DNA of 64,000 bases from Fluviicola sp. (lineage in GTDB: Bacteria; Bacteroidota; Bacteroidia; Flavobacteriales_D; Crocinitomicaceae): contig NVXV01000005.1 in assembly GCA_002734085.1 (NCBI GenBank), forward strand, positions 36,524 through 100,523. Direction: 5' to 3'. The translations under genes were made by a program, and so were the position numbers. This document shows, one piece after another, positions 18,585-28,164 of the stretch; within the stretch, counting starts at the first letter, position 1, and each line of letters opens with the position of its first letter. A model generated the notes under the pieces. It saw only the letters and a program-made list of their open reading frames with translations, had not been told where the DNA came from and made no database searches.

Positions 18585-19427
18585 TTAATAAAGTGCCGTT
18601 AGTAAATCAATCGTCTCCTCTACTTCAACTTTCTTTCTTACCTCAATGATGTCTTTAGATTTTCTATTGGAACTAATAGACTCTTCAATAGTAGCGTCAA
18701 AATCAGTCGCGTAATAGTCATTTGAAAGATTCTCCTCAGCAACTACTGGTTTACTGGGCTCAGAATCATCTAACCTTTCAGTTGTTTGACCTTTTTGATC
18801 AGCAATGCTTCCTGAAAACACTTCACTTTCTGCAAATTTTTCAGCCTCTTCATTTTCACTTAAACTCCATCCAGTTTGTTCTTGAGCTAATTTTTCAGAC
18901 ATTTGATTTGCGTCTTCATCTAAAGACTTAGTGAGAGCATCTTGAGCTTCTATTTCTTCTTTTTCTTTCACTTCAACAATTTCAGATTCACTCTTATCAG
19001 CTGTGCGTTTTCCTTCTGTTTTATTTTCCTCAACATCATCCTTTTGCTCCGTTTCATTCATTGCCAGTTGCTCCTTTTTCAGATTTGGAAAAAATGGAAT
19101 GGTAAACATCGTAATTAGACAAACTGCAGTAAATTGAACCAGCGGACGTTTGTAAAAAGGCACTTCATTTGGCCATAGAAAAACCCAGAGTTTATTATAC
19201 CAAACTAATCTGTTGTTATTATATTTTTCAGCAAATCGAACATCCAATCGTTGTTTGATCGTAGGGTTTATTTCTCTTTCACCAATTGCATCCGTTGCAA
19301 TAAAAGTACGTTTTAAAGCATCAAATTCATCGCTACTTGATGCCCAATCCGAAATCAAATCTTTTTGAGCTTCGTTCAACTCAAAGTATTGATAGTTCTC
19401 TATGATATTTTTTATATTATTTTCCAT
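18585..19427 (-). CDS. Membrane anti-sigma-like protein with an acidic periplasmic region
   Basis: A 280-aa protein with a cytoplasmic N-terminus (about 1-90), one membrane segment (about 96-114, QFTAVCLITMFTIPFFPNL), and a long Glu/Asp/Lys-rich extracytoplasmic region. The order, with its ATG 2 bases after the ECF sigma stop, is that of a sigma/anti-sigma pair, so it may bind and hold the sigma factor. The HxxxCxxC zinc anti-sigma motif is absent, so it is not a ZAS-type protein, and no known anti-sigma fold can be identified by eye. It is the last gene of a trio. Confidence 0.8.
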   Translation of the reverse strand: MENNIKNIIENYQYFELNEAQKDLISDWASSSDEFDALKRTFIATDAIGEREINPTIKQRLDVRFAEKYNNNRLVWYNKLWVFLWPNEVPFYKRPLVQFTAVCLITMFTIPFFPNLKKEQLAMNETEQKDDVEENKTEGKRTADKSESEIVEVKEKEEIEAQDALTKSLDEDANQMSEKLAQEQTGWSLSENEEAEKFAESEVFSGSIADQKGQTTERLDDSEPSKPVVAEENLSNDYYATDFDATIEESISSNRKSKDIIEVRKKVEVEETIDLLTALY

Positions 19428-19429
19428 TT

Positions 19430-20020
19430 TTAATCAGTTAATTTTGGGTTAAACTCTTGCAAAGCACCTGCAATTTTCTTGGTCGCATAAAACAATCTAG
19501 ACTTCACAGTACCTTCGTTGATTTCTAAAATTTCTGCCACCTCTTTCACAGATAAGCCATCAATGTGACGCATACAAAACACTGCACTGTGTTTTTCTTC
19601 TAATACAGACAATTGTTCCTCTAAAGCGCTTGAGAAATCTTTATCTGCTACAGTGTCAACTATCGATTGTTCTCTTGAAGCGACTGGAATATCAGAAGAT
19701 AATCCGTTAGACGTATTTGATCGGACAGCCATTTTTTTATACTCGTTGATACACATATTGTTGGCCACTGAATAAATCCAAGTTTTAAATGTTCGGCTTG
19801 TATCAAATAGCTCTGGACGATCAATCAACTTGGCAAATAGGTCGTGAATAAAATCTTCTCCTTTCTCTTTATCATGCTTTAATTTACGCGCAAAAAAGTA
19901 TGCTAATTTTGCCGCATAGCGACTGTAAATTTCATCAAAAGCCATTTGATCTCCTTTGCCAACCAATTTCATTAGCTGCTCATCAGATTCTTTTTGATAA
20001 TTTACTTTAAATAGCCGCAT
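19430..20020 (-). CDS. ECF-type RNA polymerase sigma factor
   Basis: A 196-aa sigma-70 family factor of the extracytoplasmic-function type. Region 2 (about 22-90: FDEIYSRYAAKLAYFFARKL, FIHDLFAKLIDRP, FKTWIYSVANNMCINEYKK) contacts core polymerase and the -10 region. Region 4 (about 133-190: HSAVFCMRHIDGLSVKEVAEILEINEGTVKSRLFYATKKI) has the helix-turn-helix. It lies between a secreted protein (1-base gap) and a membrane anti-sigma-like protein (2-base gap). It does not look like a SusC/SusD-linked sigma factor because no TonB receptor is nearby; what it senses is unknown. Confidence 0.93.
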   Translation of the reverse strand: MRLFKVNYQKESDEQLMKLVGKGDQMAFDEIYSRYAAKLAYFFARKLKHDKEKGEDFIHDLFAKLIDRPELFDTSRTFKTWIYSVANNMCINEYKKMAVRSNTSNGLSSDIPVASREQSIVDTVADKDFSSALEEQLSVLEEKHSAVFCMRHIDGLSVKEVAEILEINEGTVKSRLFYATKKIAGALQEFNPKLTD

Positions 20021-20021
20021 T

Positions 20022-21161
20022 CTATTTCAGCATTTTCGATATTTGTTCCAACTTATTCGTTCGTCGAGCAATGTCTATAATTTCACTTTCGACCCCTTTC
20101 ACTTTTTCAATATCTCCTAATTCAATCCAATAGTTTCTTACTTCGAATAAAAGAGGTAAGTAATTTGAAAGTATCTTTCGATGTCTTGTTCCATTCTTAC
20201 TTTGTAATGAAGGTTTAATTGTACTTTCATATAAATTCACTAGTCGATTATTAGCTTCTATCTTATCAAGCTTTTCAACTCTAAAACCTAGCCCCTCAAC
20301 TTGAATTTGATTTTGAACCTTCTGTAAATAACTCTTCGGTAAAGATGTGGCTATAACTAAGTCATGCTGATTGAGCGAAACAAACTCCTTGAAATATGCC
20401 GTATTAATAATATTGCTTTTTGGCAATTTAAATCCTTTCTTTTTTAATTTTTCACGATAGACTTCACTTTGCAAATGGTCGAGACTAATGATTTGAATGT
20501 CTTTTCTTGTTGAATTGACATATTGCTCTATAAGCAAGGGATAGGTATCATCATCTCCATGCGTAAGAAGAATTGAATTTTTTGGTAATGAATTAAGTAC
20601 ATCATTAGCAAAGTCAGTTAACTCGGAGGAAAAATGTTTGGCAGCCTTCATTTTACTCAGATGCTGTTTCAAAGACGATTCATCATTTAATATATAATGA
20701 TATGCACTAAGCGATTTCAGTACCTCTGGATGGTTGGGCTGTAACCTGGCAGCTGTTTTCAAATCATCAATCCGTTCAAAGTCATAATTCCCTACTTTAT
20801 AGTTGTACAAGTGGTATTCAAATGCATTTTCATTAACATTTTTGATTTTAATCAATTCGTAATTCAATTTTTGCAATTGCTTAGGTGTCGGAGTCTTTTG
20901 ATTCGACATTTGCTTAATCTCAGCTAAAGTTTGTTGTAAATTTTGACTAGCAGTTACTAAAACGGAAGATTGTGCCTGATCAACTAGCCGTCCAGAAGGG
21001 GATTCATCTATTTCGGATTCAACTTCGTTGCTATAGGCAGGAGCAACATTTATTTTTTTACGCTCCTCACTTTTATTCTTAGGTTCCTCAACGGTATTTG
21101 TTTGTTGCGCAATTACATTGGCGCTAATTAGTAGAACGATAATAAACAAATATTCTCTCAT
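20022..21161 (-). CDS. Secreted protein with a GDDDTYPL segment resembling the DUF2723 tail
   Basis: A 379-aa exported protein. The start at 21161 gives a good signal peptide (MREYLFIIVLLISANVIAQQ); the longer frame from 21209 would lie upstream of the predicted transcription start. Residues about 60-180 look helical, possibly TPR-like. About residues 185-260 contain SILLTHGDDDTYPLLIEQYV and DIQIISLDHLQSEVYREKLK, which resemble the C-terminal soluble part of Bacteroidota DUF2723 membrane proteins (GDNDTYPLWY ... VRVVNLSLL). That likeness is from memory. It is first in the trio with the sigma factor, so it may be the periplasmic sensor or a regulated product. Confidence 0.8.
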   Translation of the reverse strand: MREYLFIIVLLISANVIAQQTNTVEEPKNKSEERKKINVAPAYSNEVESEIDESPSGRLVDQAQSSVLVTASQNLQQTLAEIKQMSNQKTPTPKQLQKLNYELIKIKNVNENAFEYHLYNYKVGNYDFERIDDLKTAARLQPNHPEVLKSLSAYHYILNDESSLKQHLSKMKAAKHFSSELTDFANDVLNSLPKNSILLTHGDDDTYPLLIEQYVNSTRKDIQIISLDHLQSEVYREKLKKKGFKLPKSNIINTAYFKEFVSLNQHDLVIATSLPKSYLQKVQNQIQVEGLGFRVEKLDKIEANNRLVNLYESTIKPSLQSKNGTRHRKILSNYLPLLFEVRNYWIELGDIEKVKGVESEIIDIARRTNKLEQISKMLK

Positions 21162-21190
21162 TATTGTTAATTTTAAGTGCTGGTACATTC

Positions 21191-21221
21191 TAAATATACA
21201 TTGGTTCACTTATTTGTCAAA
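21191..21221 (-). promoter_or_regulatory. Promoter of the secreted protein/sigma/anti-sigma operon
   Basis: On the minus strand TTTG (21218-21221), a 19-base spacer, then TATATTTA (21191-21198), one base off TAnnTTTG. Transcription would start near 21185, about 24 bases before the ATG at 21161, which decides that start. Confidence 0.6.
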
Positions 21222-21225
21222 ATGA

Positions 21226-21486
21226 ATGGATAAACTTACTAAAAAAGAATTTCAATCACTGAGTTTAAACAAACGATTTCAATTATTAAAAAAGCATGGT
21301 GAGCACATAGCGGTTCGCCAGAAATCAGTTCATTTGATTCATCTGTTTTCAATCTATAATTTCTATGTTGAAGTCTGGATATTATTATCATTCAACCATA
21401 TTCAATGGATTGAAATACAAGATAACAAAACTATAATAAATGGCTATGCCGATAATATTAACATCAAAAAACACCTTGACATATAG
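21226..21486 (+). CDS. Small hypothetical protein, 86 aa
   Basis: An 86-aa protein with a basic N-terminus (MDKLTKKEFQSLSLNKRFQL) and a hydrophobic middle (VHLIHLFSIYNFYVEVWILL). It has no signal peptide or known motif. It is divergent from the sigma operon, with only 64 bases between the starts. The coding look is moderate: Lys/Ile/Asn-rich but with a natural-looking N-terminus and no long antisense rival. I cannot assign a function. Confidence 0.6.
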   Translation: MDKLTKKEFQSLSLNKRFQLLKKHGEHIAVRQKSVHLIHLFSIYNFYVEVWILLSFNHIQWIEIQDNKTIINGYADNINIKKHLDI

Positions 21487-21630
21487 TCGAAACTAAACAA
21501 TAGTATCTTATTCTCTATACTTACATTACAAAAATCTTTTAATATCTTTTATTGATTTTGGACAAAAGAGTTATATTGTGGAAGAATAAACACAAGTACT
21601 CTTTTGTTTTAAAAAAATAGCAGGAATAGT

Positions 21631-24600
21631 ATGCATCTTCATTTAAATGATCAATTTCAAATAATAGAGTGCTACAATAGTTCACCTCTTTTAAAAGAAG
21701 GTAGTACAGTTCCAAAAATTCCTTTTTCCATTCACCTTTTAAATGATAAGATTAAGTTTCTTTTAATTCATAATATTTCTCAACTTGAACTATCAAAAAG
21801 TACTGGTTTAACATTAAATGAAGATATTTTAAAATATCAAGGTCTCCATGAATTTGAAAAAATTAAAATAGGCATAAGAACTAAATCACATAAAAAAGAA
21901 TATGTAGTTATTTTTTCAAAAAAAAGTACTGAAGACAATGCTAATTATAAAAAATACCAACCTAAAGAAGAGATAAGTAGAATAAAACCTTTACTCTCTT
22001 CTAATATACAGTTTGAACGTTTTTTTAATCGTATTGAGCAAGTAAACACGGAGCTTGAAAGAAGAAATAAAATTAATGCCGAATTAATTTCTCTAAACAA
22101 ACAACTATTACTTAAAGATCAGCTACTCGAAAGAAATAAGAACAATGTTGAAGCCTTATTGAATAACAATCTTCAAGCTTTTGTTTTGGTAGATACCTTT
22201 TACTCGATACAAGCTTTTAACAACAAAGCAAAAGATCTATTCCTTACAATAAGCAAAAAGAAAATTGAAAAAAACGCTTTTTTCTTCGAGTTTTTTGCAG
22301 ATGAAAACCTTTCCTCAGTAAAAAATGACTTTAAGTTAATCAACAATCAAAACAATCATCAATTTACGGTTAATAGAAGCTATTTTGACAAAACTTTTCA
22401 AAAGAATAGAACTTTTAGAGTTAATTACACTGCAGTACTAGACAAGGAGCACGATCTAAGATCCATATCAATTGGTTTTCTAGACATTACTGACTTAGTT
22501 GATACAAAAAAAGAACTGGAAACCTCTCAAAATTTAATCTCTTCTGTTTTCAATTCCACGAAAATGGGAATTATTATCATTAATAATAATGGTGATATCG
22601 TTGATATTAATAAAGGCGCTGCAATGGATCTGGGAATTCCTATTCTTAAATTAAAAGATTTAAATATTCAGAATGTTTTTAAGGATGCATTGGTCTATGA
22701 TAAATTTCCTTTTTTCAAAGTTGATAAAAATGAAGTTATTATTAACTGGAAAAACGAGCAAAACTTAACGAGTAAAACATTTAGTTTTAGAACTGAACTG
22801 TTGCAAAATAATTCTGATAATAGATTACTCGTATTGATAATACGCGATATTTCTAATGAAATATTAATTAAAGAACGACTTAAGAATATTACGAATAATA
22901 TTCCTGGGGCTGTGTTCCGATATCATTTAAAAGAAGATGGCACTGATGAATTGCTCTATGTAAGCGGAGGTGCAAAAGAATTATGGGGGTTCGATAAAGA
23001 TCAATTGATGAAGAACAACCAGGTAATTTGGGATCAATATCCCCCTGGTGAACTTCAAAAACATAAAGCATCCATACAAGTTTCTAAAGAGAAAATGTCA
23101 GAATGGTTTCATGAGTGGAGGTATATACATCCTGAAAAAGGTTTACGTTGGCTAAGGGGTATTGGAAAACCTTCAAAACTTATTGATGGTAGCACAGCTT
23201 GGGATTCAATTATTGTTGACATTACTGAAGAAAAGAAAACCGAACTTAACTTAAAAGAAAAAACCAAATATTTAACTATTCTATCAAAAGTAAATCAAGA
23301 GTTAATCAACTACAAAGACTGGGATTTATCAATAAATAAGATTTTCAGATTAATTGGTAAATCTATGAACATTGATCGGGTATATTTTTTTAAATACTTT
23401 TTTGAAGATGGTATTGAAAAAATGAAACATATTTTTGAATGGTGCAGTACTAAAACATTTCCTCAAATTGATGACCCTCAACTCCAAAACCTACCTAGTT
23501 CACGCATACCTTCAATTACAGAGTCTATGCACAAAAACAAGGCATATCACGCTAAAATAAACGATATGCCTGAAAGCAATGAGAAAATACTTTTCAAAGA
23601 AAGTGGTATAAAATCAATTTATAATATACCTGTTAAAGTAAGGCAAAAACTTTTTGGTCTACTCGGATTTGATGACTGCACTAAGGAAAGAGAATGGAGT
23701 GATCAAGAAATTTCGTTTTTAGCCACTATAGCTCAAAATATCTCCATTGCCTACGAAAGTCATGTCGCTGGACTTAAACTAATTAAGGAAATAAAAGCTA
23801 GAAAAGCTATCTTAGAAAGTATCAAGGATGGTTTTTTCTCCATAAATAAAAGCTGGACCATTAATTACTGGAACGAAGAAGCTGAAAGATTAACTGGTAT
23901 CGATAAATCTAAAGCCATTAATGAAGTTCTATGGGAAGTTTTTCCAGAAATAAGTATCCCTCCAATAAAAGAAGAGTTTGATAGTGCCATTGCTGAAAAG
24001 AAAACAACTATTTTAGAGTCTCACTTCCCTAAATTGAACAAATGGTTTGAGCTTAATATTTACCCGATTGAAGATGGAGCATCTATTTATTTTAAAGATA
24101 TAACGGATAGAAAAAGTAAGGAGGAAGAGCTGGTTTTATCAAATCAACGCTTCGAAAAAGTTACTGAGGCAACAAACGATGCTGTATGGGAATGGGATAT
24201 TGAACAGAACACTCTTTATTGGGGAGTTGGTTATGAAAAACAATTCGGTCATAGAGTAACAAATGAAAAGCAAAATCTTGAGACTTGGGAAAAATTAATC
24301 CATCCTGATGATAGTGCCAAGATTTCGAAAAGTTTACACAATGTTATTAAGGAAAGTAAAAAAACAAGTTGGACAGAAGAATATCGATATAAAAACTTTG
24401 ATGGCACCTATTCCTATGTAATGGATAGGGGCTATATTATTCGAGATGATAATGATAAAGCGATTCGAATGATTGGAGCTATGACGGATATCTCTCATCG
24501 TAAAGAATATGAAGAGTCATTGGAATATCTGAATACTATCTTAAAAAATCGTGCTGATGAATTAACCGAGATGAACTTGGAGCTAGAACGATTTGCTTAT

Positions 24601-25260
24601 ATCGCTTCTCACGATTTACAAGAGCCCCTTCGAATGATAACCGGATTTTTATCTCAACTTGAAAAGAAATATTCTGATCAACTCGATGATAAAGCACAAC
24701 AGTATATTTTCTACGCTGTCGATGGCGCGAAAAGAATGAGAAAGATCATTTTAGATTTATTACAATACTCTAGAATTGGTAAGTTAGATGATGCAGAAGC
24801 TCTCGAATTGAATTTAAATTTGATTATAAATGAAGTAATTAGCATACTTGACCGTGCGATAAAAGATTCTGGAGCAACTATTAACATTACCACTCTACCG
24901 AAAGTAAAGGGCTTCAAACTTTCCTATACTCAAATATTTCAGAATCTAATCAGCAATGCTATTAAATATCGAAGAGATAACACTCCCCCTGTAATTGATA
25001 TAGGATTTGAAGAAAATCAAACCCATTATATTTATAGTGTAAGTGATAATGGAATTGGAGTTGACCCTAAGTTCTACGATAAAATATTTATTATTTTCCA
25101 ACGTCTACATAATAAAGATAAATACTCTGGAACAGGCGTTGGACTGGCTATTGTCAAAAAAGTAGTCGAGCAGATGGGAGGTGAAATTTGGTTGAAATCA
25201 GACAAATTAAATGGAACAACATTCTATTTCTCGACTCCTAAAGAACCACAATTAAGCTAA
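21631..25260 (+). CDS. Multi-PAS/GAF sensor histidine kinase (orphan)
   Basis: A 1209-aa cytoplasmic kinase with no membrane segment. Order: an N-terminal region without a clear family (about 1-130); a coiled coil (about 130-165); PAS-like domains (about 170-290 and 295-405); PAS_3 (about 412-535, with HPEKGLRWLRGIGKP); GAF (about 545-715); PAS (about 720-830); PAS_3 (about 835-960); HisKA with the phospho-acceptor His H994 (ASHDLQEP); and an HATPase domain (about 1085-1205, with NLISNAIKY, DNGIGVD and GTGVGLAIVKK). The HATPase family resembles phytochrome-type kinases. No response regulator is adjacent, so its partner is elsewhere. It ends 18 bases from the tamL stop, convergent. Confidence 0.93.
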   Translation: MHLHLNDQFQIIECYNSSPLLKEGSTVPKIPFSIHLLNDKIKFLLIHNISQLELSKSTGLTLNEDILKYQGLHEFEKIKIGIRTKSHKKEYVVIFSKKSTEDNANYKKYQPKEEISRIKPLLSSNIQFERFFNRIEQVNTELERRNKINAELISLNKQLLLKDQLLERNKNNVEALLNNNLQAFVLVDTFYSIQAFNNKAKDLFLTISKKKIEKNAFFFEFFADENLSSVKNDFKLINNQNNHQFTVNRSYFDKTFQKNRTFRVNYTAVLDKEHDLRSISIGFLDITDLVDTKKELETSQNLISSVFNSTKMGIIIINNNGDIVDINKGAAMDLGIPILKLKDLNIQNVFKDALVYDKFPFFKVDKNEVIINWKNEQNLTSKTFSFRTELLQNNSDNRLLVLIIRDISNEILIKERLKNITNNIPGAVFRYHLKEDGTDELLYVSGGAKELWGFDKDQLMKNNQVIWDQYPPGELQKHKASIQVSKEKMSEWFHEWRYIHPEKGLRWLRGIGKPSKLIDGSTAWDSIIVDITEEKKTELNLKEKTKYLTILSKVNQELINYKDWDLSINKIFRLIGKSMNIDRVYFFKYFFEDGIEKMKHIFEWCSTKTFPQIDDPQLQNLPSSRIPSITESMHKNKAYHAKINDMPESNEKILFKESGIKSIYNIPVKVRQKLFGLLGFDDCTKEREWSDQEISFLATIAQNISIAYESHVAGLKLIKEIKARKAILESIKDGFFSINKSWTINYWNEEAERLTGIDKSKAINEVLWEVFPEISIPPIKEEFDSAIAEKKTTILESHFPKLNKWFELNIYPIEDGASIYFKDITDRKSKEEELVLSNQRFEKVTEATNDAVWEWDIEQNTLYWGVGYEKQFGHRVTNEKQNLETWEKLIHPDDSAKISKSLHNVIKESKKTSWTEEYRYKNFDGTYSYVMDRGYIIRDDNDKAIRMIGAMTDISHRKEYEESLEYLNTILKNRADELTEMNLELERFAYIASHDLQEPLRMITGFLSQLEKKYSDQLDDKAQQYIFYAVDGAKRMRKIILDLLQYSRIGKLDDAEALELNLNLIINEVISILDRAIKDSGATINITTLPKVKGFKLSYTQIFQNLISNAIKYRRDNTPPVIDIGFEENQTHYIYSVSDNGIGVDPKFYDKIFIIFQRLHNKDKYSGTGVGLAIVKKVVEQMGGEIWLKSDKLNGTTFYFSTPKEPQLS

Positions 25261-25278
25261 GACTAATTTTTTAATAAT

Positions 25279-27972
25279 TTAGAAAGGATATCCTATACCA
25301 ATATGGAATTGAGGCTGAAAAGGATTCGGCATTAAGTCTTTATAAAGATATTCACCATCACTTCCCTTTCCCCAAATATCTTTTCCTTCCTGAATATACG
25401 GATCTGAATCCTGAAAAATCCATTGCGCACCTTTAGGAAGTGCCGGATTTCTTAATGGAATACCAAAATCAAATCTTAAAATTAGAAAGGACAAGTCAAA
25501 ACGTAAACCTAATCCTCCAGATAAACTTAACTCTTTATAAAAATCTTTTGATATTTGTCCTCCCACGCGATTTTCATCCTCATTAACGGTCCATATATTT
25601 CCGAAATCTGAAAAAACGGCACCTTTTATCAAGTCTGTAATCCGAAACCTATACTCTACAGATCCTCCAAGTCGAATATCGGCAATCTCTGTTACCGTTC
25701 TATTTGTGTCTAAATAATACTTATACGTTCCCGGACCAAGCGATCTGGCTCTAAAACCTCTGTTATCATTAGACCCTCCTGCAGAGAAGCTATAATCAAA
25801 TGGTAAATTTGGCCCATTATTACCTATGGGAAGCCCACCTCCAATCTGCAACCTATAATTCATGGAGTTTTCATTTTCCAAGAAATGATGTAAACGAAAT
25901 TCATTATCCAGACGAATAAATTGTGAATAACGTAATCCAACAAACTCTTTATACCCCTCTTCATTTTCAGGTTGATTTTGAGTTAACAGACTAACTAACA
26001 TCCCTGCCATATCAAAATCTGCCCTATAAGAGAACAAAAAATCACTTTCTCTTATCTCTTGATTTGTCCATTGATAAGATACTTTTAAGTCTTTCCATAT
26101 CGACTGGTTACTATATGCATTTTCAAGAAATAAATCATTTTGTTCCTCTAGTCTATTAATAAAATCATCCGTCATATTTCTGATTGAAACAAACTGTACA
26201 CCACCAATAAATGGTATGCTAACCGTAAAAACCTGGGTTCTAAAAACATCGTAAAATTTCCATAAATAGTTTAATTGCAATACTTGTCGGTCAAACTCAG
26301 GTCGCATCTGAAAGTTATATGCTATTGAATAAGTTGTATGTGGATTTTGTCTTTTAGAAAGCTTTGATAATTTGACAGGGAAAAGTCCAGGAACATCCAA
26401 CATAACTGAAGGCCCAAATTCAATAGTATTAAAACTTCTGGCTTCTTCATTTAGCGCCGTTTCCTCTTGATTATCATCAAATACAGGTGGTTGTGATTCA
26501 AAGCCACCGCTAAAACTTACCTTTAATCGTTCTCCTCCATGAAAAAGGTTTTTATTGATGTAATTTACAGAAGCTGCTACACCAAGAAAGCTGTTTGAAT
26601 GCGTTCCTTTTGGTTCAAATGAAAAACGTTGCTTTTTTTGAGGAACTAAGTAATAATGAACATCAATGGAGTAATCCTCATTTTCTATTATTTCATATTG
26701 CACAGACTGAAAAAGGCCAGTCTGCAATAATCTACTATAAGATTGAGAAACATACTCCCCTTTATAGTAGTTGTTTTCTTCTAAATAATTCTGAAACTCC
26801 AATAATTCGGCACTTACAGTTAACTTTTCATTATAAAGAAAAGTGGCTGTTCGAAACTGTGCATTATTCCCGTCGTAAGAGTCGTAACGCATCGTGTCAA
26901 ATGTTGGAATATCATCAAATGCACTCAAAGAAGCACCTCTTTCAAGTATTTGCTCTTTGTAAAAATTACCATCGTATTGGAAGGTGTCTTTTAAATGAAA
27001 GTAAACTTTGTTTACTTTGGTGTAATCAAAAGGTTTAGAATCTAAACCATCTTTATCATCAACTTTACGTTCAGAAATTTTTAAGGCTACGTGAATCTGA
27101 GTTCCTTTACCAATAGTGTCAACTTCGTAATTCACATATGACTCTCTAAAGCCATATAGGGATTTATTTCTCATGAAGCTGGACAATGATTTACGCATAT
27201 CACCCAGTTTTTCTGTATCATACCTAAAAGGAGTTTCTAGTACATTGTTACCTTCCTTTAAATATTTTTCATACGCTGCTTCCACTACACTATTAGATGT
27301 CACAAGATACATCGAGTCCACATAATAAAGTTCATTTGGTTCAATTATGTACGTAACTACGGCAGTCTTCTTCTTAATAGAATCATTAATCTCAGACCTT
27401 ACCTTAGCATTGAAATATCCCTTCTTCTCAAGAAACAACTCCAGTTGTTCCCTAGACACTTTCACTGTTGTTGTATCCAATATCTTTGGTGGTTCACCAA
27501 ATTCATATTTAATTTTATTGCGTAAAGTAGATTTTGGATTAACCGTGTCTTTTAGTTGGATATCTTTAGGCTTATAGGTTGTTTTCCCCTTATCTAATGC
27601 TCTTTCGATTCTACGATCATTTATCCTTTTTTGTCTATCTAGCCTCCTCCTATTAACTTTACGATATCTTTTGAATCTTCTTTTCCTATCTTCTGCAGCT
27701 TTAGTTGAATCGATAGAATTATAAACCCTCAACTTAGTTCTTATACCGAATACTTTTCCTTTCACCCGAAACTCTAAAGCACGGTGATTTGGGCGTTGAC
27801 GAATTACATTTCGCAATTCGTCTTCATCAACTTTTGTTTTCTTTGGAAGATCTAATTTATTAGACTTTAATAAGTATTTTCCCTCAGGAACATTTCTTGT
27901 TATATTACATGAGGCTATGCTAACCAGGATTAGCATAATTAACATACTTGTAAGAGTCGTTCGAAGAGTCAT
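25279..27972 (-). CDS. tamL: TamL-type BamA-family outer-membrane lipoprotein
   Basis: An 897-aa outer-membrane protein of the Omp85 group. The N-terminus has a lipobox (MLIMLILVSIASCN), so it is a lipoprotein as well as a barrel; this is the mark of the Bacteroidota TamL proteins, thought to work with TamB in export or insertion across the outer membrane. POTRA-like domains lie at about residues 30-430, and the barrel (bac_surface_Ag type) at about 430-897, with the RGF turn of GGSNDNRGFRARSLGPG at about 725 and a terminal Phe (HIGIGYPF). A basic KRRFKRYRKVNRRRLDRQKR stretch near 90-115 is unusual. ATG at 27972 preferred over TTG at 27981. Divergent from the TrmH gene. Confidence 0.9.
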   Translation of the reverse strand: MTLRTTLTSMLIMLILVSIASCNITRNVPEGKYLLKSNKLDLPKKTKVDEDELRNVIRQRPNHRALEFRVKGKVFGIRTKLRVYNSIDSTKAAEDRKRRFKRYRKVNRRRLDRQKRINDRRIERALDKGKTTYKPKDIQLKDTVNPKSTLRNKIKYEFGEPPKILDTTTVKVSREQLELFLEKKGYFNAKVRSEINDSIKKKTAVVTYIIEPNELYYVDSMYLVTSNSVVEAAYEKYLKEGNNVLETPFRYDTEKLGDMRKSLSSFMRNKSLYGFRESYVNYEVDTIGKGTQIHVALKISERKVDDKDGLDSKPFDYTKVNKVYFHLKDTFQYDGNFYKEQILERGASLSAFDDIPTFDTMRYDSYDGNNAQFRTATFLYNEKLTVSAELLEFQNYLEENNYYKGEYVSQSYSRLLQTGLFQSVQYEIIENEDYSIDVHYYLVPQKKQRFSFEPKGTHSNSFLGVAASVNYINKNLFHGGERLKVSFSGGFESQPPVFDDNQEETALNEEARSFNTIEFGPSVMLDVPGLFPVKLSKLSKRQNPHTTYSIAYNFQMRPEFDRQVLQLNYLWKFYDVFRTQVFTVSIPFIGGVQFVSIRNMTDDFINRLEEQNDLFLENAYSNQSIWKDLKVSYQWTNQEIRESDFLFSYRADFDMAGMLVSLLTQNQPENEEGYKEFVGLRYSQFIRLDNEFRLHHFLENENSMNYRLQIGGGLPIGNNGPNLPFDYSFSAGGSNDNRGFRARSLGPGTYKYYLDTNRTVTEIADIRLGGSVEYRFRITDLIKGAVFSDFGNIWTVNEDENRVGGQISKDFYKELSLSGGLGLRFDLSFLILRFDFGIPLRNPALPKGAQWIFQDSDPYIQEGKDIWGKGSDGEYLYKDLMPNPFQPQFHIGIGYPF

Positions 27973-28164
27973 CAAAAACAAAAATACAAAGGTTGTTCTA
28001 ATTTATAGTGTTTTTAGAAGTTAAAAGAATAGAAAGTGTAAATATTACATCAGTATAAAACAATAATTCAATGTTTAGACATTTAGATTGCTAATATTTA
28101 AGATCTTTTTCAAGTTTGATCATTCAACTTTCTTCTGTAAACATTTAATATATTTACCACCAAT

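Noticed and set aside
21162-21209. Upstream ATG of the secreted-protein gene in the sigma operon
   Set aside because: It lies upstream of the predicted transcription start; the ATG at 21161 gives a clean signal peptide.
26595-27038. 147-aa frame on the plus strand
   Set aside because: Entirely antisense to tamL, with no promoter, no family and a composition set by the opposite strand.
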